Below are positions 12,601 to 22,071 of a DNA stretch of 28,819 bases, in pieces (within the stretch, counting starts at the first letter, position 1; every line of letters begins with the position of its first letter). A program made the position numbers and the translations under genes. The notes below the pieces were generated by a model. The model searched no databases and was not told where the DNA came from. It saw only the letters and a list, made by a program, of their open reading frames with translations. Source of the DNA: Tubiluchus corallicola (lineage: Eukaryota > Priapulida > Priapulimorpha > Priapulimorphida > Tubiluchidae); NCBI GenBank assembly GCA_030141605.1, contig JAQGDQ010000122.1, positions 552,501 through 581,319 on the forward strand. Reading direction: 5' to 3'.

Positions 12601-15600
12601 CCTCGCCTGAGTCACCCACCCAGTCAACTTGCTACAGTCACTACAGTACCCACACATATGTTGTAATTAAATAAAAAAAAATCGGTCAATTTCTAAAAAG
12701 CTGAAACCAGCCTACACTGTGGCAAGAACAGTAAAACAAGTTGAATGTTTATCACCCACACATTACAAACTGCGCACACTATAAAGCGATCGTAGACAGT
12801 AAATGATTTATACTAAACGCTGTATATAGGTGGTTGTATTCCATTTATTATACCACTGGATGCTGCCAGAGTTGTAGAACTTTAGGAGGTGTCCATAAAA
12901 AACGCGGAACTGCGGGAATTTCGTGTGACGTCATATACGGGAAATCCTGACGTAAGTGATAAAGATGGAGGAGACAGAACGGTAACAAATTTATAGCTAC
13001 AGTATAATAAATGAGTTTATACTGTTAAAAAGCAAAATAAAACGTGTTTTCAAAGCAAAGCAAGTGACGGCGGAATCATTTCCAAAGGCCACATTCCTTT
13101 CGAATGAAACAGACAACAAAACAAGAAGATAAACAAGTAAAACGAAGAAAACAGTTACAGCGAGGAAAACAAGTAGTGATTTAAAACAGACTTGTCATTC
13201 AACTTGTTTTGCAGTTAGTTGACATCAAAAATATAATATTAAACCGAAGTTGAAGCGTTTTATTGTAAGATCTAATTTAAATATACAATGTTAATTTACT
13301 GAAGTTAAATTATAATAACAACAAATTTTAGTTAGACGTACATGTCGACGAATTTTATCACAGAATAATTAAACAACCTTATTTAATAAAATCAAGTAGA
13401 AAATGGTGCTTAAATTTGCAAGAGGTTTTTAAATGATTTCAAAAGTGAGGAAAAGGTATAGAACTTTAAAAAAGAAAGATCCAGAATTTTTTTAAAACGC
13501 AACACAATGTCAACACCTAAGGTCATATATTCTACTGATTTTAGACACTAACTTGCACGAGATAACATCAGACGGATTTTTACTATTCCCAGTTCGACAA
13601 TATTTCTCTTTTACTGTTACATAAAAAAGAGTCAAGCGATTGTTAAATTCCTGCACTCCTGCTTTATATTGTAAATATATTTTTTAGGAAATTACTTCTT
13701 TTACGTATCGTCAAATTTCCTTTTTAATGCTGAATTTCAGAAGTAAGCAAATTATCAGGCTACTGGACAATTTTTTCCTCTGAACATTCGGACTTATTCC
13801 TACAAAAATTAAACTCCGGAACTACCAAACAATCTTGAAAATGGATTTAGATGAGACAATACGTCGTCTTCCCATCTACAGACGCGGCCAGCAAAAAATT
13901 CATCAAGCAACGTCCCGGCTGATCTAGAAAACAGATTGGAAGATGAATAGGCCGATGGCTATCATCACACCCGCTAAACGAGCATATCACAGCTTAGCAG
14001 ACTGCTAGTTGTAAAGGAGATACAGCAGGGGGTCAGACTCATACACATCTGTAGAAGTACATGCTGTACATACCAAGACTTGAGATGGAGACGTTGATGA
14101 CGTGAGGTGTCACGTGATCACACAAATTTCTCAACAGCTTTGATCGAACGTTTCATAATATTCATGTTCACGACTTGCGCGTGACAGGATCAACCACCAT
14201 GCAGACAATTAAAACATCAATTAATAATGCAGGTCGTTTCTTGCTGAATTTTTAAATTCTTTGGCGAACTCTTTTGACTAAAATAATAAGTTACTTTCCT
14301 ACACGAGTCAAATGTGCATTCTACATTAAAGACATTAAAAAACATATACTAAACAGCTCGATCTCTATTAAAAGCTTAAAGTTTTTCGGTACAGGCATCA
14401 AATAGTTGTTACTGCATTTTGTAATAAATAATGACACTGACTTAGCATAAAATTTAAACGGCCAATTTAAGTATAAATTTATTGGTGTTTTTATATTAAC
14501 GATTTTATACTACATGTCGCCTAATGTTTATTTAGTAATGACAATATAAACGAAGTTTTAGTCTTTAAAGAAGCAGTATCAATTAACGATAAATAATTGT
14601 ACCAGCTGCAGATGCTGCTAGGAGAAAATGATTATAACTGCTTAAATGTATACATGTATGAAAGAGTGGCACCAATCTTTCCAAGTCTTCACAAATAATA
14701 TTTGCTGAGAAAACAAGGCATACAGGGGCTTGTTATAAACATCAATCACACACCTAAATGTAACAATGCAAATGTAACAATTCTAAGGCACTGATAACGG
14801 GCTAAGGATACACTTCTCTCAAGGCCTGATCACCTGAACAAACTTGACAAGTGGTCATCCCTCTCTTTCGCCTATTGGACCCGCCCAGGTGACATCTCAA
14901 TTAAACTGAACAGATTTCAAGTGTTGTGAGTTCGTTTGCTCAGGTGCAAGAACTTGTGTTGGATTTGTGTCCCGCGGGCGAGAATACCGCATCGCTTCAT
15001 CGGTTACGTATTGTCCAATCTTGTAAGGAAAGCATAAATTGTCTTATAACTATAGGAAACACGGGAGTTTTGCTTGTGGGAATGTTCGTACAAATCCACG
15101 AGATTGCCCGGCAGATTAAGCAATTACAGAATTGCCGCCAATAAATTGTTTAATTAAAAAGGGAAGTTATTGATTTAGTAAACGGATGTGACGATGAGAT
15201 CAAAAAGTTTGAAATTGTGATCGTGAGATTGCCAGGTTACGAAGAGGCCTAGCAAGAATGCATGTTCTGCGTGTGTGGTAAAAACTGAAAACAATAAACA
15301 AAAAACATACAAAGGTTCAGTTTCCACAATGGCACAAAAACGAATGCGTGGCGGTTACCAGGTCCTGTAAATAAAATTATGAGAGTGAAGTGAACGAAGT
15401 TTACTAAGCAAAAATTCGCAAGCTTCATTATGATAAGCTTTAAAGCGTATCCAAATTCATTTTTCACCTAAACCGCAAGCTATTTACATAAATTCATGAA
15501 AAACTTTAATGAAAAATTGTCAGAAATCAAAGCAAATCATTTCTTATTACAACTTGACTTAGTCGCTAAATAGCCGTTAGTGCTGATGATGTCTGTTAAA

Positions 15601-18600
15601 TGGGCGAAGGTAAATAAATCGTGTTTTTGCCATTGGGTTTAATTCCAGAATTCGCACATTTTACGCTGAGACTACTAATCCACCATCATTAAAATATAAA
15701 CTTTAAGCGATACTAGATGTTTATAAAAAAAGTGATTCAAAACCATATTTTAGGGACACACAATTACAATCTAAAATTAAAATAGACCTTAAACGCCAGT
15801 AAAGGTTTCATTCACCTCACCTTCACAAATACTTATTTAACTTATTTTTAGCAGCAATAATTAAATCCCTACTTCATTAAAAGTAACCTTCTGTAACATT
15901 GAATGGTCACATGACTCACATCACAGGAAAGAATGAAAAATCTAAAGGCACGCTCACAATTCAATAACACGCTAACATGCAACGATTTGTGTGTTTCAGT
16001 AAAAACAAAATTAATTTAATCACTCGGCTTTTCAAGAATTTTCAATTAATCGAAAACTTTCATTCACATACAGGCTAGCGAATGCACTTCGAAATCATTT
16101 TAATTATTAATTAAAGTTTTATGACGACGCAAGTAATTAAGTTCTTCACTCGTAAACAAGAAAAGAGATAATTAACATTAAACCGAAGTAGTTCAATTAA
16201 CTTTTTAGGCATTAAACTCAAAAAGCCGAAGACGGTTTATAAATTACGTTTTACTTGGACAAATAAACTCGCCGTTATATTAAAAAAATAAATTTATTGG
16301 TTTCAGGATGTACAACTTTCAGCTGTAATGTTACAATCATAACACCCCACCACACACCCCCCATTAACACTTAGTTCCTCAAAACATGTCCCCAGGACTA
16401 CATTACATGTACATTTATTTATCTCCTGTTATAATTGCATATCTTGCACCAAGATAAGTCAAGTATAATCTCTACAGAATGTAATGTCATCTTTAGCTCT
16501 TGTAAGTAAACACGCGCTGGCAGTGTTATTAATTTGCCGCCAACACCGGTATATTTAACCCACACTTATATCGGCGCGTTACGGCTACGCCTGATACGCC
16601 TAACCTGCAGAATGGCTGCGTGGTTCGCATTTTATCGCAATTTTATACGGCAAAACTTGAAAGTCATAAAAAGCAACATTAATCCTATGAGCCAGACCCT
16701 AACAGTTTCGCCAAATGACGAATTTTAATCGCTAAAAACTGAAAGCGTTATAAGCTAAGAGTTTGATAGTTTCACAAGCAGTTAAACCGGATGACGTTTT
16801 TAACCATAATGACGGCAACGGCCGTTCAAAAGCAACTAACTATAAAGGAAATAAATCACATGAAGTCATGCCTGCTGCACTTATGCAAGTTATGCAACAG
16901 AAAACACTAAGTCTATATATAAATTATAATACTGCTGATAGTAGCAGACCAATCTACATTTTTCTTCAAGCTGAGGCGAGCAAATATAGCTAAATGGTCA
17001 CGGGATGCACTTAGCAACCAAAGCAACGCTGAAGCTGGTCAGTGAATGGCTGGGTGACTGCCATGTTCAATAATAGCTTTTAGCTGTTTCATTTTGCTAC
17101 ACTGATTCTGGTTGTTTACCTAGTTGAGGGATGGTTGCATTCATATCTGAACATAGATAAGGCACCTCTTCTGGTTCAATCTCTGATCTTAAAGGACTGC
17201 CTTTAATAATGAGTCACATTCCAGTCCCGCCACAGCCATTCATGTTAAGCAGGCCCTGCCAATGAATACCGGGTTACAGTTCGCAAGATATCAAAAAAGT
17301 TTAGCACTCGAAATCCCGATTAGTTAGAACACAAGTACTTAGTTGCACTAGGACGAAGTAGTTAGTGTCAAGAAAGGAAAAATTGAGTAAAACAAGTCCA
17401 CACACTTACGGCAATGGTAGTAACTGAAAGATTATCAGCTTTACTGATTAATGAAGGGACACATTTTTTTGGTTTTCACGCAATATAAATGCTAAAAAAA
17501 AATGCGCACACACACACACACACATAAGAATGGTATACTATCTGTCAGCATATATAAAGGATCATTTTATCAGTATGTGTTGCGCGAGGTGTACCCAAAC
17601 ATGTACAACTTGTTGATCAGCAAATAGTCTATAGCTGACAAGTGTAAATACTGCTTAACAAAAATACACAAAACCGTGATACAACGCACACAAGAACGTG
17701 TACACGTGTAGCACGCAGCGAGCAAGAACAGCAAGGCTTGAGTTGCAAGAACTACAGAGCATGATCCAGTAACAAAAAAGTACGTTTCTACGTCTAAGAC
17801 AATGATTGTACAAAATAAGAGTGAATCAAGAATTTCCGAGAATTCCCTAATGCTTGTAGAAAGTGATACAGTTTCGTCATGTAAAATTGCAAATCGTAAT
17901 ACCGAGCGTCAAAAAATTTGAAGTTAAGTCTCCACCTCCGAGTTTGGGTTAAAGATTAACGACAAAAGAGTTCCACATAAAATAAAAGTTTATTTCTCAC
18001 AGCTGTGAATACAACTGGACAATCAGGTACCTGTATTATTGGCATATACAAACATTTCAACAACATGTACCTGTATTGTTATGCAGGTAAAACCTGATTA
18101 AACCCTTCTTACCACCTTGTTGCTACCTATACTACATCACTCGTTATCACCCTGGTTGCTAAGTAATTTCAAGAGGCTGGGCAAAGCCCCTGCCCTCACT
18201 CGAGACTGGATTACGGGCCTACATTAAGAAAGGGCGAGTGTTGGCTCTGTACAATGAAAGTGCTTAATATAATCCAGGGCATATTGTACAGTTCTCAGGC
18301 GAGATATAATTAGGTTGTATTGAGTATGCTACACATCCAGGTGTAAGACTGTAAGCCCTGCAGCAGGCTGAATAGGTCTACAAATGAATTAAATGCACAG
18401 GTATACAGCGCCTTCACGAGTCAAACACTTCATCTTAGATTTATCAGTGCAACGAGGCTAGCTAAGTGTTATGGGTGTAAACAAAACTTGTGAATAAAAG
18501 TAAACAGTTTCTACAACTTTATGCTAAAAGGCTGTTAAACTTAACGTACAGTGTAGGATATTTGGCAAAGCAAAATCGTTTTAATATGTCATGATCACAA

Positions 18601-21600
18601 CTTGGTGAATGTCCCGCACTTCCACAACCTTGATGATCACTAACATACAAAAATGATTAAAACCTCTATCTTCAGTTCAAGTCACTTTTAAAAATCGTAA
18701 AATTAAAAAACATCCACTTGTTAACTCGAAAAAAGCACAAAACTCTGCAAAGTTTGACTCTCTTACAACATAAAAAGATACCGTAACATTAGATTGACTG
18801 TTAATGCAGTTAGCCCTTGGGCATTTAGTATATTTTTTAGCCAATTTCTAGCTATATATTAACATGATTAATGATATTTAACTACCTTATCAACATCAGT
18901 ATCATAAAGCTGCCCACTGTTATTAAGCAGGTGCAGTCTGCAGTTAATTAAATGTTTTCAATTTTTGGCGCCTCTAGAGGTGTCTGCCAACTAAAATCCG
19001 TCCCGGATAAACGGATTGCCCCAGCATGATGGTAAACAAAACATTAATCAGCGTTTTTAAGATGTCAGTCCCAGGTTCGGTGGAATAATGCAGGGCCTAA
19101 GAACGCCCCCTGTCCAACTCCGTGTATGACACGCACAGTTCATTAGAACTTGATGGAGAGTGAAAAATAGCGACTCGTACACTGCGTTGATCATTAAAGT
19201 GCTGATCATTATACATTGTATAAACTAGCAGATCAATAACTAGCCGCGCACGAACGTAAGAGAGGGCCAGGAACTGCAGTGTTTAATAAGCCCTGGTAAG
19301 ACTAAATTAAATCAGAAGTTTGCCTTTTATGCATGTCTGATCACATTGAAACAATTCATCAAAACAAATGAACCTTACTGAAAGTAGTCCTTTCATTCAG
19401 ACCATTATGATTTAATAAAACGTGATGTAAATCGCGCAACTGTAAGACAGCGGTTGTGTGAATGCATATATATATATACACACACACATATATATATGTA
19501 TAATATACATATATAGTTAAAGGCTTGCTCGTGACCACGTTATTAAAGTATAAACTATATATGGACTACAATTATTTGTAATAAAATGTAAAAGTCACTG
19601 ACCGAATAAATTAGAAATTGGATGAAACCCTATGACTAATCAGACTAAACTTCAAAAATTTGCACATACAGTATGCAAATTAAGATTAGAGGTAGATAGA
19701 TAACAAATTACAAATACCAGTAAAAAATTAACTGAAACCTGAGTGACAGTATAAATTTTGAATGTGTAAATTCTGAACTATTTCTCAAAGTTTTATATTT
19801 ATATACTATGTATAGTAGCAGAGTATGTAGACTTTATAATGTAATTACTTTTACATTTCTTTCCTAGAGGCAGAAATTTTCTTACTGCACCCTGAACAAG
19901 AAATTACTTAAATAGTAAACTGTTGTAAAAAGACACACTCTGCAGTTAGACGTGCTAGTGATAAAATGCTATTTGACAAAAAACCGATCTCTTAAATTTG
20001 CATATAAACAGGCCTCAACTAACAGGCAATTTTTTTAAGCAACAGATTGTTTTACAAGCTATTATGAAGCACATCTATGAACTTTGACTAGTTGGTCTTA
20101 TGTCCCTTAGTTTGAATTAAGTTTGCAGATTATGCAGATTTTCTTAATTTACAAAGACTATACAGTATTGTTTTGGAGCATGACACAATGCCTGTAACAT
20201 CTATCGGTATATAACTTAGTACAGCATATTAACAAAGCCCCATATTGGACATGGTTAAACATAGATGTATTCCTGCTTGTTTAATAATTTTTTAACGTCA
20301 AATTAACCCAAATATCTACTTGCGGAGTTGAGATATTTTTCTATTCTGTCACGTGGTTGACTTCGCACCACTATCACGTCCAATCAATGCATTCCAAAAA
20401 ATTTGCAGTGCAGGATAATTATTTACACAACGGACCGAATAAACATTATTATAATAAAAACAACACGTCCCGTGTTTTGTCAGCCCTGTTTAGTGTTAGG
20501 TAACATTCGACATGTGTTTACGGAATGATGAAAAAACTGAAAAAGTAGCTCTGTGCTCTCAGTGGGGCTAATAAAACTGATTATTCGATCTGGAATACAT
20601 AGCAAAACCCAAAACATGTGCAGAAAATAAAGCAAAGAATTCGTCCAGAACTAAGGCAACTCCACTTATAGGAACTAAGCAGAAATTTAAAAAGTGCAGA
20701 GCCTACATATCCAAATTAGTCAAAGTTGCACATCAGAAAACTTAATGGGTGTAATCAGAAAAGTGATAACAAAATTTGAATGAGTGACTCGATGACAGAT
20801 ATTATACTGCCAATTACGAACTAAAACACGTAGACCTAGCAAATTTTATACTAGTTAATCGAAACAGCAAAATTTGCAAACTTCAGGAACTTGTCTATTT
20901 AGCATCAACGTAAAACAAATCATTGTTAAGCAACAAAACAGTAAATCCATAACAATATTCAAAATATGCCTAAAACAAATAATGTACCTTTATCTACTAC
21001 ATGAAGCATACAGATGTACGTAGGCCTATACAAATATGACAATTAACCTAAACATATTTAATTGACAGAGAGGTGGTGCTGAAAAATGTGAATGACACAC
21101 ACTATTTGTTCATTAACTAACCTAAAGCAAATTTGTTCTACCTGGCATAGTTAGACCTAATCATAATTCATTTCATAATATGATAACCACAAACGTGAAG
21201 TTTTGGTACTCAAACATCTTTAACTGTGCATGCAAACACTCACTCCCTTAAACTGCCCATATTACAGCAAACTCCTGTACAACAAACAACATTACAAAGT
21301 GTGACTAATCATCAACTTTGAATACTATTATCAGGACCGAGTCTGGGAGGGGGTCATCCATGTATTACTAGATTTAATATCTCAACTGATGCTATCACAT
21401 TTGTGCAATACACTAAATTGAATTGTCATAATCGTACAGGCCTCGATGTCTTAAAAACCAGAAATTTGAATTTCCCACGGTCCTAAGAAAACACAAAGCA
21501 AAAATATTCATAGATCTAAGTTATAAAGTGTCTACACAATTTTTTCGAATTAGCTGCAAAATGTTACCCTAAAAATAACGCACTTTTGTGATCCCTTAGT

Positions 21601-21803
21601 TTACTGTATTAAGAAGAAACTTACAAAACTTGAGTCCAAACTGGTAAACGCTCTGGTATTCGTGTTAATCCTCTTTTACTACAGTCAACTAGCGAGCCCA
21701 AGCACGTACAAATTTCTGGACACCGTATACTCTGCCTTTCAGAAAAACATTTAGTCATTAAACTGGACAAAATTAACGCCAAAGCCAAGTACCACGCCGC
21801 CAT
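623..21803 (-). CDS. LRIG: LRIG-type leucine-rich repeat and Ig-domain receptor, 5' part (7 coding exons, incomplete at left edge)
   Basis: The joined exons 21803-21625, 11321-11250, 10580-10509, 2629-2492, 2050-1901, 1439-1296 and 694-623 read as one open frame of 827 nt (275 codons plus 2 nt). Residues 1-21 form a signal peptide. Residues 27-41 form an LRRNT cap with spacing C-x3-C-x-C-x6-C. Nine LRRs follow. The order and wording match vertebrate LRIG1/LRIG3 repeat by repeat, most clearly [12 protein letters not shown] in LRR7, DGAF(F/W)GL in LRR8 and KGWLYGL in LRR9. Known LRIGs have 15 LRRs, an LRRCT, three Ig domains, one membrane span and a cytoplasmic tail; they act at the cell surface on receptor tyrosine kinase and BMP signalling. 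The missing parts should lie to the left of the window. Several N-glycosylation sequons (NLT, NVT, NGS, NLT, NIS) fit an extracellular domain. Another LRR receptor is possible but much less likely. Confidence 0.88.
695..1295 (-). other. LRIG intron 6
   Basis: 601-bp GT-AG intron between exons 6 and 7. Nothing else is recognisable in it. Confidence 0.85.
1296..1439 (-). CDS. LRIG: LRIG exon 6: LRR7 and LRR8
   Basis: This is a 144-nt exon with acceptor TTTGTGTATTGCAG and donor ACTTT/GTAAG, phase 2 on both sides. It encodes residues 205-251. It contains [12 protein letters not shown] followed by VLKL, the most recognisable LRIG signature in the window, and then [11 protein letters not shown]. 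Confidence 0.92.
1440..1900 (-). other. LRIG intron 5
   Basis: 461-bp GT-AG intron. Its only notable content is the TTTAC-rich simple repeat at 1631-1691. Confidence 0.85.
1631..1691. repeat. TTTAC/TTTTGC simple repeat
   Basis: Irregular pentamer/hexamer array of TTTAC units with TTTTGC interruptions inside LRIG intron 5. Confidence 0.8.
1901..2050 (-). CDS. LRIG: LRIG exon 5: LRR5 and LRR6
   Basis: This is a 150-nt exon with acceptor TTTAATCTCAG and donor ACACT/GTAAG, phase 2 on both sides. It encodes residues 155-203. The core FDNLxxLxVLKLNRNxI is shared with LRIG3. LRR6 appears a few residues longer than the vertebrate repeat, in the stretch [12 protein letters not shown]. Confidence 0.9.
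2051..2491 (-). other. LRIG intron 4
   Basis: 441-bp GT-AG intron, AT-rich, with no other feature visible. Confidence 0.85.
2492..2629 (-). CDS. LRIG: LRIG exon 4: LRR3 and LRR4
   Basis: This is a 138-nt exon with acceptor TTCTATTTCAG and donor AGTTT/GTAAG, phase 2 on both sides. It encodes residues 109-153. One LRR begins [13 protein letters not shown] and the next [10 protein letters not shown]. The second repeat is short, as LRR4 is in vertebrate LRIGs. The sequons NVT and NGS lie in the second repeat. A 7.9-kb intron lies upstream. Confidence 0.88.
4455..4514. repeat. TTC/TTA trinucleotide repeat
   Basis: Adjacent TTC and TTA/ATT runs in LRIG intron 3. Confidence 0.8.
5704..5781. repeat. 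Imperfect 39-bp direct duplication
   Basis: CTTCAAACAAA starts both copies at 5704 and 5743. Both continue with a form of TTTGGATAAAATTTC(C/G)GGTG with a few substitutions. Confidence 0.75.
6711..7016 (-). CDS. Unassigned 101-codon open frame in LRIG intron 3
   Basis: The ORF starts with a tandem ATGATG at 7016 and has mixed codon use and visibly higher GC than its flanks. The N-terminus, [16 protein letters not shown], resembles a mitochondrial presequence or short signal. The rest is a soluble-looking, charged stretch (for example [19 protein letters not shown]). It resembles no family I know, has no clear promoter or polyadenylation signal, and lies on the same strand as LRIG but does not match the receptor. 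It may be a chance ORF, an old gene fragment or an alternative exon. Confidence 0.2.
   Translation of the reverse strand: MMRILYSCLLAFSTKRNFKSGASSGIIAAGWHGNDKQASGMLIDHLIGFKLTTRRKEMCLDEMVRNSSKHCNEIARVLSTEVREPGIITLTFRKLEINSHL
10093..10142. repeat. CA / CGCA microsatellite
   Basis: Runs of ACAC, GCACGCA and ACACATA in LRIG intron 3. Confidence 0.85.
10509..10580 (-). CDS. LRIG: LRIG exon 3: LRR2
   Basis: This is a 72-nt exon with acceptor TTTTTCAG and donor GTAAGTTG, phase 2 on both sides. It encodes residues 85-107, starting [13 protein letters not shown]. It matches the short, proline-containing second repeat of LRIGs (KLNNNELETIPNL in LRIG3) and carries the sequon NLT. A 669-bp intron separates it from exon 2. 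Confidence 0.9.
10581..11249 (-). other. LRIG intron 2
   Basis: 669-bp GT-AG intron separating the LRR1 and LRR2 exons. No internal feature is recognised. Confidence 0.85.
11250..11321 (-). CDS. LRIG: LRIG exon 2: LRR1
   Basis: This is a 72-nt exon with acceptor TTATTACAG and donor CCT/GTAAG, phase 2 on both sides. It encodes residues 61-83 plus split leucines, starting [10 protein letters not shown]. This is a canonical 24-residue LRR of pattern LxLxxNxL and aligns with LRIG LRR1 (DLSHNRLSFI). It is isolated 10.3 kb from exon 1. Confidence 0.9.
11578..11732 (+). mobile_element. SINE-like element with tRNA-related head
   Basis: The head has an A-box-like TGGCGTAACGCAATGGTAG (11582 on) and the B box GGTTCAACTCC (11630-11640), 48 nt apart. 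A body follows with a 12-G run (11664-11675) and GGACTATGTCC, and it ends in an ATT repeat (11711-11722), a usual SINE tail. Boundaries are approximate and no target-site duplication is clear. Confidence 0.5.
12895..12985 (+). promoter_or_regulatory. CRE-bearing, promoter-like island in LRIG intron 1
   Basis: A CpG-containing patch with a full palindromic CRE, TGACGTCA (12926-12933), and a second CRE/bZIP-type site, TGACGTAA (12948-12955). They are followed by ATGGAGGAGACAGAACG (ATG at 12965) and a possible donor GTAACA (12982). It could be an intronic enhancer or the start of a plus-strand transcript. No downstream exon was found. Confidence 0.3.
14905..15144 (+). CDS. Unassigned short open frame, nested in LRIG intron 1
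   Basis: The frame is open from 14905 to the TAA at 15142-15144, with no early ATG. An exon beginning after the acceptor-like TTCGTTTGCTCAG (ends 14943) would encode [20 protein letters not shown] and then a segment with [15 protein letters not shown]. Upstream are ATTGG (14874-14878) and CCCGCCC (14880-14886). AATAAA at 15140-15145 overlaps the stop. The GC content and codon mix look more coding than the flanks. I do not recognise the product. Confidence 0.2.
   Translation, partial: TEQISSVVSSFAQVQELVLDLCPAGENTASLHRLRIVQSCKESINCLITIGNTGVLLVGMFVQIHEIARQIKQLQNCRQ
17507..17524. repeat. (CA)9 microsatellite
   Basis: Nine CA units in LRIG intron 1. Confidence 0.85.
19466..19515. repeat. Compound TA-CA-TA microsatellite
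   Basis: A TA run, a CA run and a second TA run with GTATA interruptions, able to form a hairpin from the two TA arms. Confidence 0.85.
21625..21803 (-). CDS. LRIG: LRIG exon 1: signal peptide and LRRNT cap
   Basis: The start is the ATG at 21803-21801. The frame can be read back only as far as a GTG at 21818, and a TAA lies directly upstream of that, so this is the first usable ATG. Its context is CCAAAATGG, a good Kozak match. The first residues, [15 protein letters not shown], form a hydrophobic signal peptide, with likely cleavage near Ser21. The mature N-terminus has four cysteines in LRRNT spacing, then [14 protein letters not shown], which is standard LRIG cap sequence. The exon ends in the donor TTTT/GTAAG (intron begins at 21624) after two bases of a leucine codon. 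Confidence 0.9.
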
Positions 21804-21806
21804 TTT
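21796..21806 (-). promoter_or_regulatory. YY1-type element overlapping the LRIG start codon
   Basis: On the minus strand AAAATGGCGGC matches the YY1 consensus AAnATGGCGGC exactly, with the ATG being the LRIG start codon. YY1 sites at this place are known in TATA-less animal promoters. Here the site follows from sequence only, and MAA-starting proteins produce it by codon choice too. Confidence 0.45.
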
Positions 21807-22059
21807 GGAGCCTTTCACTTAAGCCAAGAAGAATGTTCCTAAGTTTTTCACGGTCACAAGTCCATATTAACGCCAACAAAGCTAATTTTACGTCGTCACA
21901 TTCTCAGTTTATTACACTGAGTCACTGTGTATTTCAGTTTTGGAACACTCTACGCAAAATTCGCAAAGAAAATATTCATCCCTTTATCACAACAGTAGAA
22001 AGACGCACACTATTCATACTGTAGCTTGAAGCTCGGTTTTCTACACATCTAACGCTCAA

Positions 22060-22071
22060 TGCGCACGCGCA
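22060..22071. promoter_or_regulatory. NRF1-type palindrome upstream of LRIG
   Basis: TGCGCACGCGCA differs by one base from the NRF1 palindrome TGCGCATGCGCA. It lies 257 bp upstream of the LRIG ATG, in a small CpG-containing patch (about 22050-22150) of otherwise AT-rich DNA. That patch also has AGATGGCGCC (minus strand, 22103-22112) and the 12-bp palindrome TTCGGCGCCGAA (22133-22144). This is probably the LRIG promoter, possibly bidirectional. Confidence 0.5.

Larger units (their letters stand above)
11322..21624 (-). other. LRIG intron 1 (10.3 kb)
   Basis: Long first intron between the LRRNT exon and LRR1, as is common for receptor genes that keep enhancers in intron 1. It contains a SINE-like element (11578-11732), a CRE-bearing promoter-like island (12895-12985), a short ORF with nearby promoter-like and polyadenylation-like motifs (14870-15145), a small complex block (18960-19290), and CA and TA microsatellites. 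Stretches such as 9.0-10.0, 13.0-14.0, 15.5-16.4, 17.3-18.9 and 19.5-21.5 kb show nothing I can name. Confidence 0.8.

Noticed and set aside
13841-13927. 28-codon ORF beginning ATGGATTTAGATGAG.
   Set aside because: Too short, with no splice sites or recognisable motif.
16534-16993. Plus-strand open frames around 16.5-17.0 kb, including a short MAAW-starting frame resembling the LRIG N-terminus.
   Set aside because: The similarity is limited to four residues, the strand is opposite, and there is no signal peptide continuation or donor. Treated as chance.
3758-20003. POU octamers ATTTGCAT/ATGCAAAT at 3758, 4115, 19673 and 19996 as a regulatory network.
   Set aside because: By base composition about two are expected by chance in this window, so four scattered copies are not convincing.
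21804-21818. Extension of the LRIG N-terminus to position 21818.
   Set aside because: The codon there is GTG, not ATG, and it follows directly on an in-frame TAA. The ATG at 21803 has good context and begins the signal peptide.
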